Shown: piece by piece, positions 40,301-53,090 of the stretch
Layout of the letters: every line of letters begins with the position of its first letter
Position numbering within the stretch: position 1 is the stretch's first letter
From: Paralichthys olivaceus
Lineage: Eukaryota > Chordata > Actinopteri > Pleuronectiformes > Paralichthyidae
Reading direction: 5' to 3'
NCBI RefSeq assembly: GCF_024713975.1
Contig: NC_091104.1
Span: 9,319,580 to 9,383,579, forward strand
Length of the DNA: 64,000 nt
Made by a program: the position numbers and the translations under genes
Notes under the pieces: generated by a model
What the model was told of the DNA's origin: nothing
The model's input: the letters and a program-made list of their open reading frames with translations, nothing else
Database searches by the model: none

Positions 40301-40485
40301 TGTTTCCTGCTTGTTGTTTAGTTTAGTCTGTCTCCCGGCCACGTGGGACTCATCATGCTAGGTTTGTCGTTGCCGTACTGTCTGGCATCACCACTGATGG
40401 GTTATTTCACTGATAAATATCCTGTGAGTATGAATTCAACATCTTCAAGTGTCATTTATCTATAATTTTAAACTTAAGTAACATT

Positions 40486-40535
<50 letters not shown>

Positions 40536-42232
40536 CATCAGGCCACGAGGAGTTGGTTCATGGTGACGGGAGGATTGGCCACAGGAGTCGGGTTCTGTCT
40601 CCTCGGTCCCGTTCCTTTCCTTCACATCCCGAGGTGAACATGGGCCACAGGTGGAACATAATAATCTCTCCAGAGTTAGATGCAGAGATCAGAACCACTC
40701 TCATATCTGAGTCTATGGAGATTGTTAGCTTTAGACAATAGACTGCAAATAAAGATGAATGACTACATGACGGCAGATTATCTGAATCGCCCCTGGTGGC
40801 TCCTCCATGTTAGCAGATAGGGCATGATCCAAACTAAAATGTCGAAGTACCTGCCGACTAAATTTCTTTCAAAGATGGTTTCTTTGATTTTAGGTTGTTT
40901 TTCAGTATTGAGACGTGCATGTGTCGTCTCCGCAGCATATTTCATGAGTAAATTCTTGTAGGTGAATGACATTAACTTTTATGTGTGCTGGTTTTCATAG
41001 TCAGCTGTGGTTACTGGTGCTCATGCTCAGTGTTATTGGGTTTTCTCTGGGCATGACTGCTCTCCCCACGTTCCCAGAGATCATCACATGTGCATAGTAA
41101 GTGGCTTCACATGTGGACCTAAGTTCATGACCTGGTGTTTTTTTTTCTACCTAATGTAAGTTGGAACATATTCTAATTGGCTTTCTCTGCAGTGAAAATG
41201 GATTTCAAGAAGGACTAAGTACTCTGGGAATGGTGTCCGGGCTGTTTGGTGCAGTTTGGTCATTGGGGTGAGTTTTAGTTGTTTTTACCGACATCTAAAG
41301 CTAAATCAATTTCTGTACAGAGACACAAGTACATGCACTTTCCTTTTGGTTTTTAATGTTTGTATTTAAGTGGGGATTTGTTTCTGTTCTTTTCAGGATG
41401 TTTTATGGCCCTACAGTCGGTGGTCTTCTCACACAGCACCTGAGCTTCGAGTGGGCGGCTGCTGTCCAAGGAGGCCTGGCGTTTATGGCAGTAAGTTGTG
41501 TTTACATGAAGATTCATGTGAGGAAACGTGAACAATGCAAACTTATTATATCTTAAACACTGAATGGTTTTCAGATCCAAGTTAATGTCACCAAGAGCTA
41601 GGGCCTGACTGATGGAAATGAAAATACATCTGTATTTGTATTTTGCATATTTTACATAATGACCAATGCAGAAAAGATGTGCATTTATATTTGTATTTTT
41701 TAGGTAAAAAAGATTATTTGCTTTTAATTCAAGTTCATATATTTAGTTGTATTTGTGTTTACTTTTTATATTTAGTTAATAAAATAAAGTTCCCTTTCAC
41801 CTAAATCTTACACACTGGACCTTTGAGAGACGATTTTTCTCATGGCTTCAATTCAGGTCTGTATGACAGAGACGCATGATCCTTTACTTTCTTGGTGTGT
41901 GATTTAAAAATCTGAGCCTGCAAATGGCTCAAGGGTTAAACACTTTATGAGTATAAAGAAAGAAGGGTGTGATTCTTCCTTCTCAGCAGTTGATCACATG
42001 AACTTTAATGTCTGCTCTTTCCTCAGGCCTTTCTCCTTGCTGTGTTTTATCTCTGTCAACGACCACAGCAAAGGTAATTATTAACTTATGACGTTATATT
42101 AAAATACTGAATAGCATGTGGAACTTTAATCGAACATACAAGGTGTAATTCTTAATTTCATGTTTGAATTAAAGGGTTGCAGAAGATGGGAGCAGACAAA
42201 CGGATGAGATCACACCTCTCCTGAATGAATGA
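37348..42232 (+). CDS. slc18b1: SLC18B1, vesicular polyamine transporter (MFS), complete
   Basis: Fourteen exons: 37348-37378, 37527-37663, 39170-39265, 39350-39423, 39512-39659, 39868-40024, 40101-40237, 40322-40423, 40542-40633, 41001-41096, 41193-41267, 41397-41490, 42027-42073 and 42175-42232. All phases join, giving 447 residues against 456 in human. The hydrophobic pattern fits 12 membrane spans. Conserved blocks: SVNFSSMMCYSILGPFFPTE (TM1), IGLIFGCYAVSNLFGSLVMG, GSLEIFTGLGLIMGPPVGGW (the MFS TM5 motif), LSFEWAAAVQGGL, and the C-terminal ITPLLNE, an acidic dileucine-like sorting signal. In mammals the protein loads spermine and spermidine into secretory vesicles using the proton gradient. 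It is more divergent from SLC18A1-A3. It is convergent with ahi1, 1.2 kb away. Confidence 0.95.
37664..39169 (+). other. slc18b1 intron 2
   Basis: The longest slc18b1 intron, 1.5 kb. No other gene or recognisable element; short open frames have no family features. Confidence 0.6.
40489..40534 (+). repeat. (GT)n microsatellite in the acceptor region of slc18b1 exon 9
   Basis: About 22 GT units ending 7 bp before the exon 9 acceptor (TTCATCAG|GCC at 40534-40541). The usual pyrimidine tract is replaced by the GT repeat. Confidence 0.9.
41788..41827 (-). mobile_element. Terminal fragment of the TTAA-type MITE family
   Basis: About 40 bp (CCCTTTCACCTAAATCTTAC followed by ACACTGGACCTTTGA) match one terminus of the element at 58170-58540. 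It lies in slc18b1 intron 12. The rest of the element is not recognisable. Confidence 0.6.
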
Positions 42233-43388
42233 GAGCCTCAGAAACATTGGGGCGGTTGCTACACTGAACACAACCAGAGCCTCATGTTTCACCAACTTGT
42301 GTGCATCGGCTTTCAAGTTAATTAAATTGTGTTTTTATTATAATGAGATGCTTTGTAACAACTTTATTTTTTCTAAATCCTTGTATTGCAGAGACTGTAA
42401 TGATTTTTGCTTGGGTCGTAGAAATATTTTGTGTCGTACTTGTTTTTATATAATAGTATAATTATGTTTCTATGAATTGTTTTATATCTAGCAGCCATGA
42501 ATCAAAGCAGATGAATTGTACGTTACAACTTAAACCAGTTGTCAGTTTATGATTTCCTGCTGTTCAGTTTGAATCACCCAGCAGATGAATGCAACATTAA
42601 TGAATATTAGTCAACCACATTCCAACTCCATTCCACAAACTAAATGTGCTTTTTGTTCTGCAGCCCAGCTCAATTAATGATCTTAGTTTTCTACATCACG
42701 TCTCGGATTTCACAGTGAAGGGACACAGGTCAAGAGATGCCGACCACGTACACACTAACAGGTCTTTGAAGTGATTTTTGTTCAGCTAACATAATATAGA
42801 GTTAACTTAATATAGTTTTCACTGGTTGTTTTATGCTGCTGTTGATGAATAAAAAAATAATCAATTATTTTATGTAAGAAATTCTTTATAATCATTTTGA
42901 AATATACTGAAAATTTGCAATAAGCTTTTGGTATATATCAAAAATGTGGCTTTACATACAACTCATTGAGAAAAAGAGAAACAAAATGTAGATATGAGTT
43001 ATCTGTATTTTTATAGTTGTGGGGAAATGGCGTATATATAAACTGTTAATCTCTTACAGCCTAAGAAAATAGAACACTCTTACATATATTGGCAGTACAA
43101 ATTACATTATTATTACTGTTCATTGTTGATACAAGAGTCAATTAGTTTACACTAATAAATACATTTTAAAATGCAAAACATGAAAGCAATTCCCAAATTT
43201 GTAAAGATTTTGATATGAAGAGATTTTTTAAACAAAATTTAAATTTCATTGATCTTTATAGAAGTAAAATTGAGAATATAAACACATTGACTCACAACAT
43301 AAAAAAAATAAACAGAAAGAAAAAACTTTTCATCTTAAAATGTGTTTTATATGAAAAATGAATAAAAAGTTCAAAACAAGTCATGAGT
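42233..43388. terminator. Convergent 3' interval of slc18b1 and ahi1
   Basis: Very AT-rich. An AATAAA at 42848-42853 fits slc18b1 transcript cleavage about 0.6 kb after the stop. I found no canonical poly(A) signal for ahi1 on the minus strand here. No coding frame is supported. Confidence 0.5.
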
Positions 43389-46300
43389 TTAAGTATCCGG
43401 CTCGAAGGCACCGTTAGTGGATCCTGTTGGTCTCTTGGGGAGAGGTCTGCCTCTCCTCCTGGTGCTGGTCAACCCTGAAACATCTGCATCTGAAAATGTG
43501 GCCTGAGAGGCCAGTGCAGGGACTCCTGGCTTTTTCACCTTCTTTTTCCTTCTAGCTCTGTGGACAAACCATAACTTCATTATTTGTAAATCCTAATAGA
43601 ACAAGTCAGTCAGTAAAAAGAACTGTGTTGTCTTGTTTGCTTTAAGAAGACCAACACTTCAACATCAGAGGCTCATGCAGTGTTTAGTTCCCAGGCTCCT
43701 GTAAATATAGTCGAAGAGTATTTAAGGGAAGTCACTTACCTGGTATCACTCAGCTCAGGTTCAGTGTCAGAGAGGGTCGGCTCAGAAAGAAACCTGAGTT
43801 CCCCAGAAGAACTAATTGCAGCAGATACCTTGGAAAGTAGAAATAGACAACAACCAGGAGAAGGACAGTTAAGGGAGTGAAACACCGCTCACCAGACAGA
43901 AAGTTGTTGACAACATTTCAACCACATGCTTCTACCTGAGGCAACACACTCATGAGGGAGACCATGTGTGGTTCAATTGATATTATTTGTCTTCAAATGA
44001 ATTCAAGTCGACCAAAGCCATAGTTCTTCTAAAAGGTAAAAGCCACGTTTCAGGCCGGCAGCTGGTGTTAAAAGACAGAGGGGAAGTGAACCTTTACCGG
44101 AGAGAACCAGCCACCATAGACACAAGAGGAAGATTCAGCAGATGGACAAAAGTATCGGGACACACACATTAAACATCAAATTCAGGTGTCTCATTCAGTC
44201 TCATTGCCATCGGTTGGACTAAGCTCCTTAGTTCCAATGAATGGAAATCTCAATGCTTCAGCTTACCAAGACATTTTGGACAATTCTATGCTTCCAACTT
44301 TGTGAAAGGTTCTGTTCTGTACTATTATGACTTTGCTCTAAGGTCCATACAAACATGGTTGGGTGAGTTTGGTGTGGAAGAACTTGACTGGCCTACACAG
44401 AGCCCTGACCTCAACCCCAACAAACACCTTTGGGATGAACTAGAACTGAGATTGCGAGCAAGGCACTGTCATCCAACATCAGTGTCTGATCTCACACATG
44501 CTCTTCTGAATGATTAGGCAAAGATTCCTACAGACACACTCAAACATCTTGTAGAAAGATTTCCTTGAAGAGTGGGAGCTCTTACAGCAGCAAAGGGGGG
44601 AGCACCTCCATATTAATGTCTACGGTTTTAGAATGGCATAAAAGCTCCCATAGGTGTAATGTTTTGGTGTCCCAATACCTTTGTCCATATTTGTATCAGG
44701 TGTCTGAAAATGCAAACCCCATCACAGCCACACCCTGTTTCAACTGTTAGTCCAAAGAAATACAAATTTAAATCAACTCTGTTATTCCATCTTCTTACCC
44801 TGGTTGGTGTTGACCTCTCGACAGTCCCTTCAGACGAGGCTGCGTGTGCGTCGACGGACTGAGCGACCTCTTCACCAAAATCTCCTACAACGATAAAATA
44901 AGTCATATGTAGTGGGTTCATTTACTTTGTGAAAAAAGTGCAAGAACACATCATCCACTTACTCTGATCAGCAACATAAGATGCCAGAAAATATCCCTGC
45001 TGTCCATTGACCAGGCGTCCGAACCACCAGTTGTCGTTGTCTTTGTACAGCACGTGGATGACATCACCGCGGCGTATGGTCAGCTCATCAGACCGATTCG
45101 CTCTGTAGTCATAAAGCGAGACAACCTCGGAGACAAACACAGAGGTGGATTATAAACATGAGGTAATAACGTGGATTAGAGATTGCACGTGAGTGAGGTC
45201 ACAACTTCAGTGGACACTTACTACTTGTTGCACAGGAGCAGAATCTGTTTCCACATGTGCCCCTGAAGAAAAGTCGTCAGTAAGAGTCTGGAGCAGAAAA
45301 TAAGAACATTCTTAAGTTATTGCTTAAGGGAGGATAAAATAAATAATCACAAGGGGAACAGGATGAGTGGGTTCTGTTTAAATCAAAGAAATAAACAGAA
45401 CCAAAGGAGGACTCGAGAAAAACAGAGAAACAATTATTTATCTATATTTAAAACAAAAATGCAAATAAAACTCAAACTCAACTCGATCATCTGCTTCATA
45501 AAAGTTAAATCATCTGACGGACTGTGAGGATTGTTTCATATGTGCAGTTTTGTTCATTTTCAGAATGAAAAAGGAAAAAAAAGACAAATAATAGAGAAGA
45601 AAAACAGCCTTACCGACTGCAGCCTGAGAGATGAAGCTCCTTTTAGACGCTGACCCACTGAGGTGAACCTGCCTGTCATTAAAAGAAAAAAAATACTTTA
45701 CTACTTACAAAGAGTGAGCATAAATATGTCAACACAAACAGTGACTTGTGTTTACAGGGATCTCTTACAAATGCATGTCAAAATCACAAGAGGTCCTTCT
45801 CTTTCTCTGTGTATGTAGTTCATGCTTCAGGAGACTCTTAACCCTGATGCTATACTTTGTTCAGTCATAATCTTTGGAAAATATTTGACCTTTAAAATAT
45901 TTGAGCTCTTGTAGTAAAGCCAGGCATTGCTTCAAGACAAACCACTACGTGATTAATTGAAACAGGCCACTTACGACTTTGTGTGCTCAGCGCTGCCTGG
46001 GGGATAAGCTGCTCCGCCACAGAACCAGAGAGCTGCAGCTTGGAGTGGGGCGACAGGAGAGAGGGAGGTGGTAATGAGGCATTTAATCCCGTCTGAAAAG
46101 AGAAGAGCTGGAGTTCAGTTTATTTAACTTTCAAAAGAGCAGTTATTTAATAGCAACGTAGCTCCGTAGTTCTATAAAGTTACTTCTGTTATTTCATTCC
46201 TGAAAACCAAGTTGATTTGGACAGCAGTTATAGAAATTCAATTCAATGTTGCATGACTGGTCTTTAGACCAAGTGTACAAAGGAACATTTAGGAATTACT

Positions 46301-49300
46301 GATCGAAATACTAACTGCGCCACCATCTGATGTCAAGCTCCTCCCCGTTTGAATATAGTCCATTTTGTCTGCAAAGCACAAACATGAGACAAAGTTTTTG
46401 CCTTGAAGAATGAAGAGACGACAGTGTTGCACAAAAAGATGAATCCAGATGTAGTGTGCAATGCTCATCATACAGTACCTTGCTCATACAGGTATCCAGA
46501 AATTGAAGAGCTTCGTGGTTCCTACAAATGTTTTGAAAGGGTGAGTTTTTTGTGCATACTTTCTGACGGTAATGATGACTTTAAGCAACACTAAGCAAGT
46601 ATATTTCAAATTAATAGAGGCTGCATATTTACAAGGACTGAGTCCAGTTGTTCTTTAACACACTGCATTTTCAGTGCAAGTCTTGCCGCTTGTGCAAACT
46701 GATCCATGGCCGAGGCAGCAGATCTGTCCTGTAACACCAGTGGATCCGGAGTGTTTCTGACAGTTCGGGTGTCTGTAGACGCTGATCTGCTCGCTGCTTT
46801 TATATTGTGCACTTCCAGCTGGGACACTGTGGGGAACAGGAAGACAAAGTTGTAGCTCCGTGTACTTCAAAATCTACGCTTTGCTATGGAATGACTCTTC
46901 ACTAAATAATTAACATTCAGCGACTGGAGCCACAGATAAAACTTGTATTCATCAGGGTTTATTTACAAACCTTTGCGGTCATACAGGTACACGTGGACGG
47001 GCTGGCTCTGACCAAAGGCACAGAAAGCAACCATGTTCTCGTGAGGGTGGAATGACACACAGTGGAGGGCGGTGGGGTAACAAAGCTCAGAGTACACTGC
47101 AACTTGGTCACCTGGGAAGAAAAAAAACAACAGTAGAAAACTAACAAATCTGTTCAAAACTCACTGGCTCCTTCCTTACAGGAAAAAAAGGGCGTGATCC
47201 TAACCTGTGTCTGTATTCCAGACGTACGCCATCCCATCCTCACTACCAGAGAAGAGGAAGTTCCCACATGGTGTGAAAGTGCTATAAATTCTCTCTCTGT
47301 AGTTCGTGGCTCCAGTGTACTTCTTTACAGCCAGACTGAGAAAGAACATTCATCAAAAATCTATATTTAGATTCAAACAGAACACATCATAATACAGGAA
47401 ACACTATGATACATTCACATGTCATCTAATTTTTTACATTTTATATAAGTAATGCATCTTTTGTCTCTTTTTTTCTTTCCTGATTGGACTTATAGAATGT
47501 TGTCATATTTACATCCTCAGGTCCATCATCCTCAGGACACTGTCTTTGGCGTGGACGAGCAGGCACCGCCCGTTTGGATGAAGCTGCAGCATGTTGATGG
47601 GAATACCACGGAGGTCACTCTCATCAATCTTCTGCCGATTGACAACACAGAGAATGTGAGGTTACAGTTAAACATTTCTATAAAGTCTCTACATTTTTAA
47701 TCAGATCATGATACAGTTTGTGAAATGACCAATACCTTCTCTATACACCAGCGATGACATGGCTGATGCCTGCTGTCATTTACTGCAGTTTTCCAGACAA
47801 TGATGACGCCTGTGTTGTCTGCAGAAAACATTCTCATCCCTAATTACCACAAATAGAGAAAAAGAACATCAGATAAATGAGAGCGCATTATAAAACTACA
47901 CATGCCCAGAATTGTCCAACAGCTTGTGTAACAGCGCACAATTTAATTTAGGGTTCAAGAAGTTTCAAGGAAAATTTGATTTTATGTCCTATAAAAAGTC
48001 ACAGAAAGGAACACAGATACAAATAAAAATGTGAATAGAACACACAAAAAGAAATGTTTTTATTCTACTTTTTCAACAAACATAATTGTGATTTTTGTGA
48101 AGTTTATATTAGTCAGTGTTCCTTAAACCCCCACCATGTTGATTTGATATTGTTGGTGGCTGGAGGCCAGTCTTACATTGGGTTAGAGGCCAGGTACACA
48201 GGTTGCTTATCTTCAAACAGAGCTTTCACACATAAACACAGTCAACTTCTTACCTCCAGAGTCAAAACAAATGGTGTTGATGAAACTGCCATGACCCTCA
48301 AACTCCTGCAGCAGCTGGCCATTTACATCGTCAACGTCAAGCCTCCACACTCGCACCAGACTGTCGTAGCCTCCAGTCACCACCAGGTTCTGGGCTGTGG
48401 GGTGGTACTGAGCGCTGTACATGAAGGACGGATGAGGGAGCACCTTCTGAGCCGTTCCTAGGAGCCTCTCCACATTCCACTCTCTGCCAGAAATGAACAT
48501 GATGCACATATTAATTTTAATGCAAATATAATATTGTGATGAAACAGCAATTCAGTCACCAGCGGTAACATCTCATACACCATTGTCAGTGCTGGTCATA
48601 ATTTAACTTACCTGACTGTTCCATCAGAGGAGGCAGACAAAAGTCTCTGGTCATCTCTGGACCAGCAGAGATCATAGACTATTTTCAGATGACCACTGAA
48701 GGCAGCCAAAACCTTTCCAGAGGGAATCTCATACACTGAAAGCAAATGACCAGGTTAGTTTTTACAAGGGTTGATTTGGATTTTGCTTACGCTTGAGGAT
48801 GTGCCCAGTGATGTTTGTGACTATTGTGCACAAACAACAACTTAATTGGCTTGAAATTTATGCTGAGGAGTCAAGAGGAGGAGCAGCTGGGGAGATGACG
48901 CTTACCTACAACAGGGAATGAATCTCTGTCAGCACAAGCAGCAGCCAGTATTGTGCCAGCATGAGAGAAGAGCACAGTGAAACAGCCCATCTGACCACCA
49001 CGAAATGCCAGCATGGGCTTGTTAGGAATCCGACAGACCTTTAGCAGAGAAACATCTATAAGGCCTGTGTAGTCAAACATGTCTGAGCAGAGTCCAGAGC
49101 AGAACAGACAGAATGAGAAAATAGATCTGAGGTTGTTTCAGTCTTCTTCAGGGCCAGATGGAGCCTGACGGGGCAGAACCACAAAAAACTGAGACTATCT
49201 TAATTGTCTGTAAAGAGTTTACCTCACATTATCCAGTCTGCTGATGAAGCTCATGTGTCTTATGAGGAATGCAGATTAAAATGGTCCTCGAGAATGATTA

Positions 49301-52199
49301 TATAATACACATCAGGTTTATTCCATCATAGCTATGATTATCCCGTGGCAATTCAAATGATGCAACAATAGAACTCATCTGTTAATTCTACCGACCTGAC
49401 CGGGCAGCCTGCTCCATCTCAAGACTGGCGGCTTGTTGTCTAGAGGCTGAGTCATGCTCCTCTTAGTGACCTCGTTCTGCAGCTCACTATACGAGGTGCT
49501 GCCCCTCTCCTCTTGCAGTGCCATCATGGAGCGGATACTTGGGTCCACCTGCAGAACAGAAACACTGGACTGAATCTACTGAAGGCATTGCTCCAGCTTT
49601 ACATCAAAATATATGAAACATTATCTGTAGTATAACATAAATATAATAGAAATGTGAGATATTATAAAGTTACACAAAGAAAGAAACAATCAACTACTGA
49701 CTTACATGCTCAGGGAGTTTAATGCCTTTCACTGTAACATAAAGGGTGGATGCATATTTGTGTCTGGGGAACTTCCTCCACCACTCAACCACCTCTATGG
49801 TTTTAGGTTGTCTCTTTGCGCGCGGAGGACAGAAGAGCTGCAGACGGAGTTTACTGTCGATGTTCAGCACACCGTTTGTGCCAACAAGCTAAACAGAGGG
49901 AAACATAAAACAAGGAAGAGATTAAGCAATTCAAATTAAGACTGAATATCTTTTTTTAAGTGTTAATACAGTACCTTGAGGAACGCCCATGCAATCTTCC
50001 TGAATCCTCGTTCATGCTTGTTGACATCAAAGTTAGCTTTTGCTTCTTCCATGCTAATGAAGTCCAGGATCTTTACAAAACATTTGAAATGATAGTTAGT
50101 GGCAGCAATGTTGAAATTGGCCAAGTATTTCAAATTAAAATGTCTCTTACTTCAAATAAAAGTAAGACTCTAGGGCTTTCGTCGTTTTGTTCAACAAAGT
50201 AACCAAAGCGCTCGTTGAATATGATCTGTTCCTGCCACTCGGGGACGATAGATTTGTTTTTCTTGAAGTCAAAAGGTTGAGTCATAATGGGCAGAATGTG
50301 GTCAACGTTCTCCTGCTCGTAAAATGAGGAAACTGGTCTATGGCTAAAAAACAAGAGAAATATGAATGAATGTATTACAAACCTACAAAAAAGAAAACTA
50401 AAGTCACTTTTAAATTGGTATATTCATTCAAATATGTTTGGCTTATATTGTCCATTCTCACCAGTCTTCTTTCTTCACATACTGTCCAGTGATTTCATCA
50501 ACTACATGGATCTTCACCATCGGGTGTGAGATCAGCAGGTCCGTTTTGAGGCGATCTGTTCTGTGAACAGACACTCCCAGCACGAGGCTGTCGTCAAACG
50601 TTGGTTTCTGTTGTGCTTCTGCCTCAATTTCACTCTCTTCTTTGACAACTGAAAAAAACATAGAATAAAATTCATCAACATCCAAACAACATTTTAGAAT
50701 TTTGTGAATGATTTCCTGACGCTTAAGTTACCATGCTTTTTCTTCTTCTTTTTCTTCTTTCCCTTGGATTCTGTTTCGTTTTCCACATCAGCATCCTGGT
50801 CTGCACCTTCATCTTGTTCCCTGGTGAAGCAAAAATCAAGAGTTGCAATCTAATATCTGTTAAAAACTGAATCCTACAGCCTTATTGCTAAATGTAAAAA
50901 CACAACACATCTATTTGCAATATATTAGAAGGTGCACACACCCCAAATCCGACTCTGTAACCACAGATTTTAGCTTCTTCTTTTTCTTCTTCCCAACGTC
51001 ATTATTCAGTGCAACATTTTGGGAGACACCACTTTCCTCTTTTGTCTTGACTTTTGTCTTTTTTGGAGTCCTCTCTTCCTCCTCTGCTATCTGCTGCTGG
51101 TATTCATGAAGCAGCTTGTCCTCAGCGTCCTCTACCTGGGTCTCCGCTTTTGCCTCTGAATCTCCTTTGCTTTTCTCTTTTTTACTTTTTCTCTTCGGTT
51201 CTTTTCTACAACCTATATCATCTGGCTCAAAAGCAATCTCAGAATTGGCGGCATCTTTATCCTTCTGGATGTAACTGCTGTCTTCAGGTACGGGGAGGGG
51301 CGGAAGCTCCCTCTTACTCTTCCTCTTGGAATTTGGTGTTTGAATCTCCTCTTGGTTTCTACTGTTGTTGATGTTAACTTTTTTAGCTATGTCCTTCTCT
51401 CTCCTTTTGTTCTTGGTGTAGCGAGGGCTGCCATCCTCAGGGTGATATGTGTTCTGAAGGATGGTCTCATCCTCTTCTGTGTCCTTCACAAGGCTGAGAT
51501 TTGTTTTTAGATTCTGAAGCTAAAAGGAATGAAATATAAACCATTAAATCTTGGAAATCTGGTGTAATCTCCAACACACACATGCCCATGGAGCTGCAGA
51601 TAATAGAACACATACCAAAATGGTCTCCTTTGTTTCAGTGCTTTTCTTCTTCGGCTTCTTTTTTTCTGTTTCAGTGTATTTCTTGAACACTTCGTTGAAT
51701 CTCTCCCGGCTCTTTGCCCGGTCGTCCCTCTCAACTGTAAAAAGAAAAGATCAGAGAGATTCAAAAATAGACATCAGTTAGTAATAAGTCACATGAAATA
51801 CTTAAGTGACGGATAATGATATTTAACTGTAAGGAATATAAAACATATGAATGGAATAGAAACTAATATTTGGAGAGTAAAAACAAGAAAAATATGTGCA
51901 GTGTGAGAAATAAAAAATAAAAAGATTACTCTATCATCAATAACAAAAGTGAGCTGGCAAAATCAAAGTAGTATGTGTGGCTGTATATGTTGTATTACAT
52001 TTGATAGGGTAGTTTTACTTGTGGTAGACCATCTTTACACTGGCATTACAACTGAAGTAGTCAGAGTATTTTCCTTGCTGTCGCTAGTGTTTCTTTATCC
52101 TTTTCTTTAGCCATTACTTTCTAAAAAATCTTTTATGTAATGAAGCACTTTGTAACTTCTGTGTAATGTGAATAAAGCATGAAACTCGCCTGCTGGCAT
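43389..52199 (-). CDS. ahi1: Jouberin (Abelson helper integration site 1), complete
   Basis: Twenty-six coding exons, 5' to 3': 52190-52199, 51616-51734, 50942-51519, 50732-50820, 50462-50648, 50151-50343, 49975-50070, 49706-49888, 49396-49548, 48906-49038, 48612-48735, 48254-48483, 47736-47839, 47513-47631, 47205-47335, 46971-47111, 46633-46826, 46479-46521, 46316-46368, 45975-46092, 45614-45672, 45222-45287, 44963-45125, 44799-44884, 43740-43828 and 43389-43557. Phases sum to 1209 aa (human 1196). A Lys/Glu-rich N-terminus (1-265) precedes the conserved block [20 protein letters not shown] and the following C2-like region. WD40 repeats lie at about 540-865 ([36 protein letters not shown]) and the SH3 domain at about 1042-1096 ([27 protein letters not shown]). 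AHI1 is a ciliary transition-zone protein mutated in Joubert syndrome. The start MPAVERDD... is inferred from phase and from human MPTAES.... The C-terminal tail after SH3 is poorly conserved, and the donor of exon 49396-49548 (CAG|GTCGGT) is weak. Confidence 0.95.
44143..44687 (+). mobile_element. Internally deleted Tc1/mariner-type element in an ahi1 intron
   Basis: Terminal inverted repeats: TGGACAAAAGTATCGGGACA at the left (44143) and, at the right, CCCAATACCTTTGTCCA ending at 44687, with TA directly outside. The interior keeps only a C-terminal transposase piece in the plus frame (44302-44517): [19 protein letters not shown], ending early at a stop. The family's third catalytic Glu, in NP(I)E(H/N)LW, reads Lys here. 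At ~545 bp, against the 1.2-1.6 kb of intact elements, it is a dead, non-coding relic. Confidence 0.9.
51735..52189 (-). other. ahi1 first coding intron with GC-AG boundaries
   Basis: The start exon ends CCAGCAG|GCGAGT (donor GC at 52188-52189) and the next exon begins after TTTTTACAG. No GT donor near the ATG gives the phase needed by the next exon. GC-AG introns are under 1% of vertebrate introns. Confidence 0.7.
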
Positions 52200-52849
52200 C
52201 CTCAGGCTCCGTGATGTCTCTCATTCTGTGTGCAAAAGAAGAGTAATCCAGGGAGGAGGGCTGGCATGCTAAAAATAAAAACACAGGGATGAGGCTAACG
52301 CTGCAGTGGTTTGTAACGTGCCCACACACACACAGCTTTGTTTGGGTTGACTGTTCAGTGTACGTTTTATTTAAATACAGGAACAGACCGTGTTGTTGTC
52401 TGTGTTGTAATTCTTAAAGTTTCGGCTACAGTGTTGAGAAAGCAGCCGCCTTGAAACCTCTAGGTACCATTAGCAACTTTAGCTAGCTCGCTACGTGCTA
52501 ACGATAGCTAACAGGCTAAGTTAGCTTGCTACAGCAAGATTTAGGTTCTTCGACCGACAGCCTGAGCTTTGAAACGAACCGACGTCCACACACATGGATC
52601 CAAACACGGGAACACACGTGTCAGTGAGGCTGTAGCTGTGTGTGTTTACCTGTTGTTGTTTACCTGTTGTTGTTCACCTGCAGTGACTGTGATTCCTCCA
52701 ACCTCACCAGCGACGCTGCGACGGTTTCCAAGCCAACCGTTTAACGGGATCAACGTCGTGACGTAACACACAAACAACGCATTCAGTGAGAGTGGAGGAC
52801 TGAAGCTACGTCACTACGTAAACAGCGCAGCAGAGACCTGAGACCACGA
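52200..52849 (-). promoter_or_regulatory. ahi1 5' UTR and probable promoter
   Basis: A minus-strand acceptor (TTTTTATTTTTAG at about 52268-52280) precedes the start exon, so at least one untranslated exon lies upstream, probably in the richer stretch 52440-52800. Internal short GCTAGC-like repeats (TAGCTAGCTCGCTACGTGCTA) are present near 52480-52500. No TATA box was seen. Confidence 0.4.
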
Positions 52850-53090
52850 ATACTCATCTGTCCTTGTACTTAAATACTCCTCAGTACTTGTACTTAAATA
52901 CTCCTCAGTACTTGTACTTAAATACTCCTCTGTCCTTATACTTAAATACTCCTCTGTCCTTGTACTTAAATACTCATCTGTCCTTATACTTAAATACTCC
53001 TCAGTACTTGTACTTAAATACTCCTCAGTACTTGTACTTAAATACTCCTCTGTCCTTGTACTTAAATACTCCTCCGTACTTGTATTATAA
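52850..53090. repeat. 24-bp minisatellite, about nine to ten copies
   Basis: Core unit CTTGTACTTAAATACTCCTC plus four variable bases (AGTA or TGTC), repeated head to tail. Because the period is a multiple of three, it leaves an open frame with a LYLNTPQY-like octapeptide repeat, which I regard as incidental. Confidence 0.95.

Noticed and set aside
40640-40970. Possible dispersed repeat in slc18b1 intron 9 (ATCGCCCCTGGTGGCT region)
   Set aside because: It looks like a known fish repeat from memory, but no second copy or clear termini occur in this window, so I did not list it.
43987-44172. Open frame at 43987-44172 as part of a transposase
   Set aside because: It lies mostly outside the left terminal repeat of the Tc1 relic and has no transposase motif.
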